DNA of 64,000 bases, taken from the NCBI RefSeq assembly GCF_014490665.1, contig NZ_CP061038.1, forward strand, positions 3,782,001 through 3,846,000, in the 5' to 3' direction. Numbering within the stretch: the first letter of the stretch is position 1; every line of letters starts with the position of its first letter. The DNA is from Sphingomonas alpina (lineage in GTDB: Bacteria; Pseudomonadota; Alphaproteobacteria; Sphingomonadales; Sphingomonadaceae). The translations under genes were made by a program, and so were the position numbers. Below are positions 20,112-27,831 of this stretch, one piece after another. The notes below the pieces were generated by a model. That model had not been told where the DNA came from, did no database searches, and saw only the letters and a program-made list of their open reading frames with translations.

Positions 20112-20834
20112 TCAGCCGGTCAGGCGTTTCATGTTGATGGTTGCGAAGGTCATGCCGCCGACCTTGGGCGGGCGACCGCGGGACAAGGGTGGCAGGGATG
20201 AAAGAACGTCACGGATCGCGAGGTCGAGCTTGGGATCGCCGGTGCTCGAGCGCAGGGCCGCGGACGTGAAGCGGCCATTCTCGTCGATCGACACCGCGAC
20301 CTTCAGGAAGCCCTGAGCGGTGCGGGTACGCGGATCGCGCTGCAGCGCGCGGCGGACATGGGTTTCGACGAACTCGCCCCAGCCACCGCCGCCGCCGCCG
20401 CCGCCGCGGCCGAACAGCCCACCCCCGCCGCCGGCGGCGAGCCGGAAGCTGTCCGATCCGGCATCGGCCGGCTTGTCGAGCCCCGCCGCCTCGGTGCTCG
20501 GCGCCTCGGACGGCGTGTCGCTGGGCGGGTCATCGGACGGCGTATCGACATCTTGTTGCGGCTTGGGGTCGTCGGTCGGCGTGACGATCTCGGTCTCTTC
20601 CTCCATGATCTTCTCCTCCGGCTCAGGCGGAGGAGGCGGGGGCGGCGTGACCAGCGTGATTTCCTGGATGACACGCTCGCGCTGCGGCGCGCCGCCGGTC
20701 GGCCAGACCAGCCAGGCCAGCAGCGCCAGCACCACGACGACGCCGATGGCGATCGCGACGGGCTGGTACCGCCGCCAGCCGGGACCGGCTGATCCGGGTG
20801 CGGCCAAGCCGGCATTGGGAAGCGATGCGGCCAC
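20112..20834 (-). CDS. tonB: TonB-family energy transducer
   Basis: A 240-residue protein with a single inner-membrane anchor (about 25-44), a proline-rich span (VTPPPPPPPEPEEK, about 62-110), and a Gly-rich stretch at about 135-152. A TonB C-terminal domain covers about 155-240 (FLKVAVSIDENGRFTSAALR, GDPKLDLAIRDVLSSLPPL). TonB transmits proton-motive force from ExbB/ExbD to the outer membrane. The gene starts four bases after the exbD stop and belongs to the secretion operon, so it is probably a dedicated rather than general TonB. The glycine-rich insert before the C-terminal domain is a distinctive feature. Confidence 0.9.
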   Translation of the reverse strand: MAASLPNAGLAAPGSAGPGWRRYQPVAIAIGVVVVLALLAWLVWPTGGAPQRERVIQEITLVTPPPPPPPEPEEKIMEEETEIVTPTDDPKPQQDVDTPSDDPPSDTPSEAPSTEAAGLDKPADAGSDSFRLAAGGGGGLFGRGGGGGGGGWGEFVETHVRRALQRDPRTRTAQGFLKVAVSIDENGRFTSAALRSSTGDPKLDLAIRDVLSSLPPLSRGRPPKVGGMTFATINMKRLTG

Positions 20835-20837
20835 CGG

Positions 20838-21242
20838 TCAGGCCTTGGTACGTTCGGTGACGATACCGAGCTGGGTGATCCCGACCCGGCCGCAAATGTC
20901 GAGCACTTCGGCGATACGGCCGAACTGCGCCACGCGGTCGCCCTTGATCACGACCGGGAAATCCGGCGTGACCTGCTTGAACGAGCGCAGCTGCGATTCC
21001 AGTTCGTCGAGCGACACCGGGAAGGTGTCGAGATAGACCGCGCCCGAACTGTCCACGGTGATCGCCTTGGTCGTCGGCTTTGCCAGGCTGACCGAGGAGC
21101 TCGCCTTGGGGACGTTGACCTTGATGCCCTGAACCGCGGCAGTGGTCATGATGATGAAGATGATCAGCAGCACATAAGCGAGGTCGAGCATCGGCGTGAT
21201 GTTGATCTCGTCGTACGGCTTCTTCTTTTTCCCGACTTGCAT
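20838..21242 (-). CDS. exbD: ExbD/TolR-type proton-channel subunit
   Basis: A 134-residue protein with the ExbD plan: a short basic cytoplasmic start (MQVGKKKKPYDEINITPMLD), one membrane helix at about 18-38 that includes the protonatable Asp at residue 20 (MLDLAYVLL), and a periplasmic domain (FPVVIKGDRVAQFGRIAEVL). ExbD works with ExbB to couple proton flow to TonB movement. It lies between the ExbB-like fusion gene and tonB, with gaps of nine and three bases. DEINITPMLD is a family signature. Confidence 0.94.
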   Translation of the reverse strand: MQVGKKKKPYDEINITPMLDLAYVLLIIFIIMTTAAVQGIKVNVPKASSSVSLAKPTTKAITVDSSGAVYLDTFPVSLDELESQLRSFKQVTPDFPVVIKGDRVAQFGRIAEVLDICGRVGITQLGIVTERTKA

Positions 21243-21251
21243 GATCGCCTC

Positions 21252-23081
21252 CTATTCGGCCGCGAGGGCGTGAGAGGCGGGCTGGTTGCGATAGGTCTCG
21301 GCGAACCTCTTCTCGAGCTCGTCGACGAAGATCAGGTTCTCGGTCTCGATCTCCTCGACCTTCGAGAGGAGATAATTATAGCCGAACAGCGCCGGGATCG
21401 CGACCGCGAGGCCGGCGACCGTCGCCAGCAGCGCGGCGGCGATGCCCGGTGCGATGGCGTTGATATTGACGTCGCCCGCCGCCGCGACCGCGGCAAAGGT
21501 GATCATCACGCCGAGCACCGTGCCGAGCAGCCCGATGAATGGCCCGCCCGAAATGGCGATGGTCAGCAACACCATGCGGGCGTTGAGCTTTTGCCCCTCG
21601 CGAGCCAGCCCGGCGTCGAGCGTCGAGCGGATCGCGGCGACCGATTGCGGCGCCAGCGCAAAGCGGCTGACCGAACCCGAATGCTCGTCCAGGCGCGCGC
21701 CAAGCTCGCGCTTGCCGATCGTGAAGAGCCGGGCCAGCGTGCTGTCGCCCGACAGCCGCGCGACGTCGGGGTCGGCCAGCCCATCATGCGCACCGCGGCC
21801 CTTGGTCTGGTCCTGATAGACTTTCAGGAAGGATGCGTTGGCCTTGCGGGTGCGTCCGAGGAACATCCCCTTGGTGATCATCACCACCCAGGACAGCAGC
21901 AGCATGACGCCGAGAATGCCGATCACCACCCAGGCGTCGAGCGTCAGCGCGCCGAACAGGATGGCGATGTAATTGGTGTGGCCGCTGCCCGCCTGCTCCG
22001 CTTCCACTGCAACCGTCGCCAGCGTGGAGGAGCGGCTTTGCGACGAAGCGGCCAGCGCGATCGCCGAGGCGGACCGCGCAGTGTTTGCCCGGCCGACTTC
22101 GTCCACATCGCCGGCAAAACCCGGCGTGCCGCCGATCGTGCCGATGACTTCGTCACCGCCCAGCGCAGGGAGCTTCGCGGCGATCGAGCCGACCGCGACA
22201 CCGTTCACATAAAAGGTCACCGCATCGCCCGCGACCACCGCGACATGCGCCCAGGTCCCGGCCGCCAGCGGCACCGATGAGACCGCTTCGCCGCCGCCCC
22301 CGCGAACATAGGGAATGCCGTCGCGCAGCCCGACCGTCAGTCGGTTGGGATCCGCATCGCCGGCCGCGCCGAGCTTGGTGTAGAGCACCGCATCGCCGGG
22401 CTGGCCGCCGGCGGCCGGCTTGATCCAGGCCGACCAGGTCATCTTGCCCTCTGCCGGCACGGTCAGCGACGCACTGGCGGCGACGCGGAGCTGGCTTTGC
22501 GGCGTGAAGGTCGCCCCGCCGCCCGACAGGCCCTCGACCGTCTGCCGCGCGGAGAACGCCGCGATGCGATTGCGATTGGCGGTCTGGTCGGCCGGCGCAC
22601 CCGCCTCGCCGAAATGCAGCACAAGCGACTGCTCGCCATCATAGCTGGCGGCGGGATTGCTCACCGGCTTGGCCGCCTGGTTGCCGTAATAGAGCCAGAT
22701 ATCCTGCGACGCCCCCGGCGCGATCGAGGGCAGGTCGACCCAGACAAGGCCAAGCTCGGCAACCGGATCGAAGCGCTCGATATGATAGTTGAGCGGCGTC
22801 TTCCCGTCGCTCGCGACGAAGCGCAGATCGCCGCCATCCGGGCGGACCTGGCTGAAATCAAGCACGCCGCTGTGCAGCCGCACCAGCACCGGCGCACGGG
22901 CGACCGCTTCGGTCTGGCCGCGGATCGGCCGGCTGTCGAGCACGACCTTGCGACGCTGCGTCCACTGGTCGTTCCACCAGCCATCGGCCGCAAAGGCGGG
23001 CACGGAAACCGTGAGCAGTGAAAGGGCTATCAGGATTTTCTTGATCACGTGTTGCACCCCAAAAGAAGCGGCCGAAGCCAT
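21252..23081 (-). CDS. ExbB/TolQ-type proton channel with N-terminal DUF2341 and LamG-like domains
   Basis: A 609-residue fusion. After a signal peptide (KKILIALSLLTVSVPAFA) comes a periplasmic DUF2341 region (about 60-140; LRFVASDGKTPLNYHIERFD, DIWLYYGN), then a concanavalin/LamG-like sandwich (about 150-345; MTWSAWIKPAAGG, VTFYVNGVAVGSI). The MotA/TolQ/ExbB channel follows with membrane helices near 372-400, 500-528 and 537-566 (GGPFIGLLGTVLGVMITF, IAPGIAAALLATVAGLAVAI). Ordinary ExbB is about 240 residues, so the extra 350 periplasmic residues are the notable part. ATG at 23081 overlaps the pore-gene stop as TGATG; GTG at 23048 is an alternative start. The domain order suggests that ligand or polysaccharide sensing is tied to the energising motor. 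Confidence 0.9.
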   Translation of the reverse strand: MASAASFGVQHVIKKILIALSLLTVSVPAFAADGWWNDQWTQRRKVVLDSRPIRGQTEAVARAPVLVRLHSGVLDFSQVRPDGGDLRFVASDGKTPLNYHIERFDPVAELGLVWVDLPSIAPGASQDIWLYYGNQAAKPVSNPAASYDGEQSLVLHFGEAGAPADQTANRNRIAAFSARQTVEGLSGGGATFTPQSQLRVAASASLTVPAEGKMTWSAWIKPAAGGQPGDAVLYTKLGAAGDADPNRLTVGLRDGIPYVRGGGGEAVSSVPLAAGTWAHVAVVAGDAVTFYVNGVAVGSIAAKLPALGGDEVIGTIGGTPGFAGDVDEVGRANTARSASAIALAASSQSRSSTLATVAVEAEQAGSGHTNYIAILFGALTLDAWVVIGILGVMLLLSWVVMITKGMFLGRTRKANASFLKVYQDQTKGRGAHDGLADPDVARLSGDSTLARLFTIGKRELGARLDEHSGSVSRFALAPQSVAAIRSTLDAGLAREGQKLNARMVLLTIAISGGPFIGLLGTVLGVMITFAAVAAAGDVNINAIAPGIAAALLATVAGLAVAIPALFGYNYLLSKVEEIETENLIFVDELEKRFAETYRNQPASHALAAE

Positions 23082-24706
23082 CAGAATTCTGACCAGAGAC
23101 GAAATTGCCCGCGCACCCGTTTGCCGACATCGATCAGCGTCGACTCCGGGCGGACCAGCGGTATGGACATCAGCAGCGAGGCATTGAGATGCCCCAGCAC
23201 GCGCAGGCGAAGACCCAGGCCGGCGCTGGCCAGACTCTCGCCATTATCGACCTTGCCGTTCAGGTCGGTGAGCGGATCGCGGATCCACAGCCGCGCGCTG
23301 TCGAGAAAGGCAAAGCCGCGCAGCTCGTTGACGCCTTTGCCGAATATCTTGTGCAGCGACGGGCTCTCGACATCGAGCTGGCTGAAATAGCCGCTGTCGC
23401 CGAGCGCCTGGCTTTCATAATAGCCGCGCACGCTGTCGAGCCCGCCGGCACTGAACTGTTCGTTGCTGATCAGCGGCTGGCCGGAAAGCTGGCCACCGAA
23501 CTTCACGCCGACCTGCACGTCGCCCGGAAACCGGTAACGATAGGCGAGATCGGCGCGCAGATAGGCCCAGCTCGCGCTCGCCGAGAAGCGCTTGAGGCGG
23601 AATTCCTCCTCGTTCGCGTCGAGCCCGCGAATGCCGAAATTGAGCGCGACGCTGAGATCCAGATCGGACTTCGCGCCGCGCCGCGCGAGGGCATATTGCG
23701 CGGTCAGCGGGATATAATCGATCGGCGTCGCTGCGGTGTCGCTGCCGAGGATCAAGTCTTCGCGGAACGATTTGTAATCGGCGCCCAGCGTCAGCGTGTG
23801 GAAGACATGCTCGCTCGACGAGAAATTATAGATGCCGCGCAAGCCGAGAATGTCACCGCTGCCGAGCACGCCGATGCCGCCGATCGCCGCCACATCGCTG
23901 TCGGAATGCACCGCATAGCCGACGATGGTGAAAGGTGATCCGGCGATCGGCGCGGCATAGGAGCCCGAAACAACCCAGGATTGCTTCGGCTTTTGCGGCG
24001 CGAACTGGCCCTGGATGCTGATGCTGTGATCCATCTGGAACAGGTTCGAATAGCTGACCGAGGCGGAGGCGCGCAGTCGCTCGGTCCGGCTGCTGGTGCG
24101 GTCGTTCAGCTCGAACGTCGCGTGCAGCGGCAGCTTGTCCTCGACCTGCAGGTCGATATCGACCGTGCCGGGCGTATCGCCGGCGCGCAGCGCCGGGGTG
24201 ATGGTGCGATCCGCCGATTTGTTGAGCGCGGCGACATCGCGGTAAATGGCGGGATAATTGGGCACCGAGCCCTCGGCGATCGATGGCGCCCGCGCTTTGA
24301 TCGCACCGGGTGAGATATGGCGAGCGTCGGTGACGCGCAGACGTCCCACGCGTAGCTCCACCACGTTGAGCCGGACGATGCCGCCGCGCACATCCTGTTC
24401 CGGGATTTCGACATCGACGGTTTCATAGCCCTTGTCGCGATACGCCTTGACCAGAGCCGTGCGTGCGCTCTCGACATCGGCCGGGCTGCGCTTCGGGCCG
24501 AGATAGGGGAGCACGGCCTTTTCGACGTCGATCCGCGCCAGGACCGTGTTGCCATCGATGCGATAGCGCAGAATGTCGATCTTTCGCTGCGCGGCATCGC
24601 CGGTCGTCGCGATCGGCGCGTCACCGGCCGGCGCGTCCTGCGCAGCAGCAACGCTCGCCCCGGCCAGCAGGGTTACAGCCATCCCAATACGATACGCGAT
24701 GTGCAT
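23081..24706 (-). CDS. FhaC/ShlB-type two-partner secretion outer-membrane translocator (TpsB)
   Basis: A 541-residue protein with a signal peptide (VTLLAGASVAAAQ). POTRA-like periplasmic domains (about 40-200) contain ILRYRIDGNTVLARIDVEKA and TVDVEIPEQDVRGGIVRLNV. A 16-strand-type barrel then ends in Phe (QFRLWSEF). The conserved loop-6 motif appears as DSVRGYYESQALG near residue 425. TpsB proteins export a partner TpsA across the outer membrane; the partner here is the giant exoprotein six genes downstream. The start is ATG at 24706, preceded by a GGGGGG run as ribosome-binding site; the upstream TTG is less likely. It is the first gene of the operon and follows the AT-rich control region. 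Confidence 0.93.
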   Translation of the reverse strand: MHIAYRIGMAVTLLAGASVAAAQDAPAGDAPIATTGDAAQRKIDILRYRIDGNTVLARIDVEKAVLPYLGPKRSPADVESARTALVKAYRDKGYETVDVEIPEQDVRGGIVRLNVVELRVGRLRVTDARHISPGAIKARAPSIAEGSVPNYPAIYRDVAALNKSADRTITPALRAGDTPGTVDIDLQVEDKLPLHATFELNDRTSSRTERLRASASVSYSNLFQMDHSISIQGQFAPQKPKQSWVVSGSYAAPIAGSPFTIVGYAVHSDSDVAAIGGIGVLGSGDILGLRGIYNFSSSEHVFHTLTLGADYKSFREDLILGSDTAATPIDYIPLTAQYALARRGAKSDLDLSVALNFGIRGLDANEEEFRLKRFSASASWAYLRADLAYRYRFPGDVQVGVKFGGQLSGQPLISNEQFSAGGLDSVRGYYESQALGDSGYFSQLDVESPSLHKIFGKGVNELRGFAFLDSARLWIRDPLTDLNGKVDNGESLASAGLGLRLRVLGHLNASLLMSIPLVRPESTLIDVGKRVRGQFRLWSEF

Positions 24707-25120
24707 CAATGCCCCCCAGCCGCCCCGCGGACATCGCGAGCCGGTTTCATTCCTCAGCTGATTCGAGTCCCTGTCCTCAGCCGACGTCGGCGAACTAGGA
24801 ATGAATTGTATAAGTTTTGTGACAAAATGTTGCTCAGAACACTAATTCTGATAAATTTTCGGAATAATTTCCGATTCTGCCATTTATTTCTTGGTGATCT
24901 TTGTCAGATTGTATTCGGCAATACTTATCTATCTCTTGGACCGATCCTATCAGCGCAAGATTCTATACGTAGATAGCAGCCGCGGCGTACGCCGATTTGC
25001 TTCATTTATATGGCAAAGCACGAGGCGTTATCGCCCTCAGGATCAAGGACGAACGACGCCGTTCAAACCGCACCATGGCGGCACGATTTTTTTCATCGGT
25101 GCTGAATTATCGGAGAGGCG
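24707..25120 (-). promoter_or_regulatory. AT-rich control region upstream of the TPS/TonB operon
   Basis: This 414-base gap lies between fecR and the pore gene, both on the minus strand. Its middle (about 24795-25020) is strikingly AT-rich against a high-GC background, with runs such as AATGAATTGTATAAG and TAAATTTTCGGAATAA. It is the only sizeable non-coding space in front of the nine-gene operon, so the operon promoter, and probably the target of the upstream ECF sigma, should be here. The AT-richness also suits an H-NS-like or MucR/Ros-type silencer. I could not assign exact promoter boxes. Confidence 0.55.
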
Positions 25121-26098
25121 CTACCGCGCCGGCACGCCCTGAAGCACATAGCCGTCGCTGGTCTCGACCGCCCGCAGCCCATAGATCGCGGCAAGATTAC
25201 GCGCGAACGCCTCGCTCTCGCCTGTTTCGAAAACGCCGCTGAGCCGCGCATTGCCGGGCAGCGCCTCACGCAGCACGATCGGCCGCGCGCTGTAGCGATT
25301 CATCTCCGCGACCGCCGCCGGCACGGGTGTCGCATTGAACACCAATTGCCCGCGCCGCCATGCAGTGACGTCGTCGATCACGGGCCGGTCGATCGCCGGA
25401 CTTGTCCCCTTACCCAGCCGCAGCCGGTCCCCGGGATTCAGTGCCAGCCGCGGCCTGGCAGCCCCGGTTTCGCCGACCACCACCCTGCCGCTCAGCAGCA
25501 TGACCTCGATGCCGCGCGCGTCGCGGCGCACGGTGAACACCGTCCCGACTGCGCGGATATAGTCGTTCCCCACCTCGACATAGAAAGGCCGGGCAGGATT
25601 ATGGGCGACCTCGAACAGCGCCTCGCCGCGGTCGAGCACGATGCGCCGCCGCTCGGCGTCATAATCCACCTTGAGCTCGGTATCGGTGTTGAGAACCAAT
25701 TTGGTCGCATCGGTCAATCGGATCGTCCGCTGCTCGCCGATCGCCGTCGCATAGACAGGATCGGCAACCATGAATTGCTGCGAGAGCGCGACCACCGCCA
25801 GCAGGCAGGCCATCGCCGCTACTGCCCAGACAGGACGAAAGCCGGTCGCGAACCAGCGGCGCGGCGCAGCGGTTGTGCGCTTCGGTGCCGGCGCGCGTGC
25901 GATGACCGTGCCGAGGTCACGGAACGCCGCCGCCGCATCGGCAAAGGCCGCACGGTGATGCGGATGCTCCGCGATCCAGCGTTCGAATCCGGCATCGCGC
26001 CGGCCGGCGGCGCGGTTGCCGGCGGTGCGGACCAGCCATAGCGCGGCTTCGGCTGCGACGGCATCGCTGGACCGCATCGCCGGATCGGTCACGCTCAT
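25121..26098 (-). CDS. FecR-family anti-sigma factor/regulator
   Basis: A 325-residue protein with a DUF4880-like cytoplasmic start (AAEAALWLVRTAG, FERWIAEHPHHRAAFADAA), one membrane helix at about 88-110 (VWAVAAMACLLAVVALS), and the periplasmic FecR domain (IGEQRTIRLTDATKLVLNTD, GEALFEVAHNPARPFYVEV, IRAVGTVFTVRRD). A C-terminal STN-like module follows (FNATPVPAAVAEMNRYS). FecR proteins relay a periplasmic contact with an STN domain to an ECF sigma. ATG at 26098 overlaps the sigma stop (ATGA), which is why it is preferred to the in-frame start at 26113. It is immediately upstream of the operon whose giant exoprotein ends in an STN domain and is the obvious candidate receiver for it. Confidence 0.92.
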   Translation of the reverse strand: MSVTDPAMRSSDAVAAEAALWLVRTAGNRAAGRRDAGFERWIAEHPHHRAAFADAAAAFRDLGTVIARAPAPKRTTAAPRRWFATGFRPVWAVAAMACLLAVVALSQQFMVADPVYATAIGEQRTIRLTDATKLVLNTDTELKVDYDAERRRIVLDRGEALFEVAHNPARPFYVEVGNDYIRAVGTVFTVRRDARGIEVMLLSGRVVVGETGAARPRLALNPGDRLRLGKGTSPAIDRPVIDDVTAWRRGQLVFNATPVPAAVAEMNRYSARPIVLREALPGNARLSGVFETGESEAFARNLAAIYGLRAVETSDGYVLQGVPAR

Positions 26099-26571
26099 GC
26101 TTCTTCCATCCATTTGGTCAGGAGCAGCATGCCCTTCGCCAATCTCTTTTCCACCGCGCTCTTGGTCAGGCCATGATAGCGCGCGATCTCATCGACACGC
26201 AGGCCTTCGAGCCTTTGCGCGCGCAACATCTGCCTTGTCAAAGGGTCAAGCGCGGCGAAGGCATGGTTCAGCGACTCGAGCCGCTTGCTCGATATCCACA
26301 CTTCATCGGGCCGCGGAGCATCGTCCGGTACGTCGAATTCCATATCCGTTTCGACAAAAGGCGAGCGCGCTCGCCGGCGGCTTGCGTCGATCGCCAGATT
26401 GGATGCCGCGCGCACCATGAACGCCTCGGGCTCGCGGACCACGGTATCGCTGCCGTACCGCGCAAGCCGGAGATAGGCGTCGTGCACGATATCGTCGATG
26501 TCCTGGTCGGGCACGCCGCGCCGTCGCAACGCCTGCCCAACGCTCCGGAGCATTTTCTGCAGCGATGCCAT
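26095..26571 (-). CDS. ECF (FecI-like) RNA polymerase sigma factor
   Basis: A 158-residue sigma factor. Region 2 contains DIDDIVHDAYLRLARYG and FMVRAASNLAIDASRRR. Region 4 contains LDPLTRQMLRAQRLEGLRVD and the recognition helix segment HGLTKSAVEKRLAKG. The start is ATG at 26571 (MASLQKMLR); an upstream TTG-initiated extension is rejected because it adds proline/arginine-rich sequence without family similarity. It is coupled to fecR by a four-base overlap. By FecI precedent it should activate genes encoding the surface system next door, here the TPS/TonB operon starting at 24706. The promoter match has not been shown. Confidence 0.92.
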   Translation of the reverse strand: MASLQKMLRSVGQALRRRGVPDQDIDDIVHDAYLRLARYGSDTVVREPEAFMVRAASNLAIDASRRRARSPFVETDMEFDVPDDAPRPDEVWISSKRLESLNHAFAALDPLTRQMLRAQRLEGLRVDEIARYHGLTKSAVEKRLAKGMLLLTKWMEEA

Positions 26572-26694
26572 GACACCCCAAGCCCTCGCCGCCAGCCGGC
26601 GACCCCCGAAAGCCGCGGGCACCCGCAACCTTCCTGCAACCCTGCCGTGCCCTAGACGACGAATATGACGGATCGGTTGCAGGTCGTTGAAGGA

Positions 26695-27333
26695 TCAGAG
26701 ACGCCGCACCCGATCGTCCGCCGCAACAGGATCGATGACCAGCAGCAGCCGCTCCGCATCCGTCGCGTCGGGTGGAGGCGAACGATGGACGATCGCTCCG
26801 TCCCCTGCCCAGCCTTTGCCCTTGAACAGGCCGACCGTGCCGGTGCCGAGCTGATGCTGGTCGCCGGCCGCAGGGGGATGGTTGCATCCGCGGCTGAGCC
26901 ACTGCGTGCCCGGCCCGATATAGGTGCAGATCAGCCGCGCGGTGACATAGTCGGAATGCCATTTCCAGCAGGCACGGCCCGTCACCCGCTCAAGCCGGAT
27001 CTCGATCGACGCACTGCGCAGGATCGCTGCGAAGTGCCGTGCGAGCATTGCGACATCCGCGATCAGCGGCGCGTGCCAGCTCTCCTCGTTCGTCAGTCGG
27101 GCCGTCAGATCGGCTGTCACCTGTGCACCGGTGGTGACGATACGAACATCATCGAACCCGGCCAGCGGGCCATGCCGGAGCGGAGACGTGCGCTCCCACA
27201 GCGCCAGCGAAATGCCGTCATCGGCAATCCGCTGCAGCACGGTCGCGTCCGACCCGGCAATCATATGACCATCGGCAACCGGAATGACCGGCGCCGCCGG
27301 GCGCGCTGAGACGATCGTCGAAACCTGATTCAT
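26695..27333 (-). CDS. DUF1826-domain protein
   Basis: A 212-residue soluble protein that fits DUF1826: conserved WKWHSDYVTARLICTYIGPG in the middle, and potential metal ligands including CNHPP, H in LARHFA, and HRSPPP near the end. The function of DUF1826 is unknown, but such genes are often found with zinc-uptake or zinc-sparing genes and Zur sites. That agrees with the palindromic operator 15 bases upstream of its ATG and the divergent MerC-domain gene. The start at 27333 is preceded by AGGAC. A role in cell adaptation to zinc shortage is inferred from context only. Confidence 0.85.
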   Translation of the reverse strand: MNQVSTIVSARPAAPVIPVADGHMIAGSDATVLQRIADDGISLALWERTSPLRHGPLAGFDDVRIVTTGAQVTADLTARLTNEESWHAPLIADVAMLARHFAAILRSASIEIRLERVTGRACWKWHSDYVTARLICTYIGPGTQWLSRGCNHPPAAGDQHQLGTGTVGLFKGKGWAGDGAIVHRSPPPDATDAERLLLVIDPVAADDRVRRL

Positions 27334-27347
27334 GCCTGTCCTGACTT

Positions 27348-27370
27348 GTAATGATATGATGTATCATTAC
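27348..27370. promoter_or_regulatory. Predicted Zur-type operator (23-bp palindrome)
   Basis: A perfect inverted repeat has arms GTAATGATA (27348-27356) and TATCATTAC (27362-27370) around a 5-base centre. Length and arm sequence closely resemble the 23-bp proteobacterial Zur box. It lies in the divergent gap between the DUF1826 gene (ATG at 27333) and the MerC-domain gene (ATG at 27407), so a single repressor dimer or pair of dimers could control both. Confidence 0.75.
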
Positions 27371-27406
27371 TTGAGCTGAACCCGGAAAAGCAAGGTGCAG
27401 TGCGAT

Positions 27407-27796
27407 ATGACGACGAACAATGACTCGGTACCGATCGACTGGGTCGAACGCGCGGCGATGAGTGCCTCGCTGCTGTGCCTGGTTCATTGCCTTGCACTGC
27501 CCTTCCTGCTTGCTGCGCTCCCGGCGCTGGCCACAATCGTCCCCTTGTCCGAATCCTTCCATCTCTGGGTCCTTGCCTTTGCCGTCCCCGCCTCCGCCAT
27601 TGCGTTGCTCAGCGGCATGACCCGGCACGGCACGACCTGGCTGCTGGCGCCCGGCACGATCGGGCTGGCGCTTCTCGCCAGCGGAGCGATCCCGTTCGGC
27701 ACCACGCGTTGGGAAACGCCGCTGACCATCGTCGGCAGCCTGATACTCGCGGGCACGCACCTGCTGAACTGGCGGCTGCGTCACGCCGCGCGTTAG
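27407..27796 (+). CDS. MerC-domain membrane protein
   Basis: A 129-residue inner-membrane protein with about four hydrophobic helices. The first contains a paired-cysteine motif (SLLCLVHCLALPFLL), characteristic of MerC-domain proteins that bind or move soft metal ions. ATG at 27407 is preferred to GTG at 27395 because AAGGTG is properly spaced before it. No mercury-resistance genes are nearby; instead a Zur-like operator and DUF1826 are adjacent. Zinc handling is therefore a better guess than mercury transport. Confidence 0.85.
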   Translation: MTTNNDSVPIDWVERAAMSASLLCLVHCLALPFLLAALPALATIVPLSESFHLWVLAFAVPASAIALLSGMTRHGTTWLLAPGTIGLALLASGAIPFGTTRWETPLTIVGSLILAGTHLLNWRLRHAAR

Positions 27797-27831
27797 AGCG
27801 TCGGCAACATTTAACGTGCTAGGGTGCGGGC

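Noticed and set aside
27407..27796. Mercury-resistance operon around the MerC-domain gene
   Set aside because: No merR, merT, merP or merA is nearby; the neighbours and the palindrome point to zinc instead.
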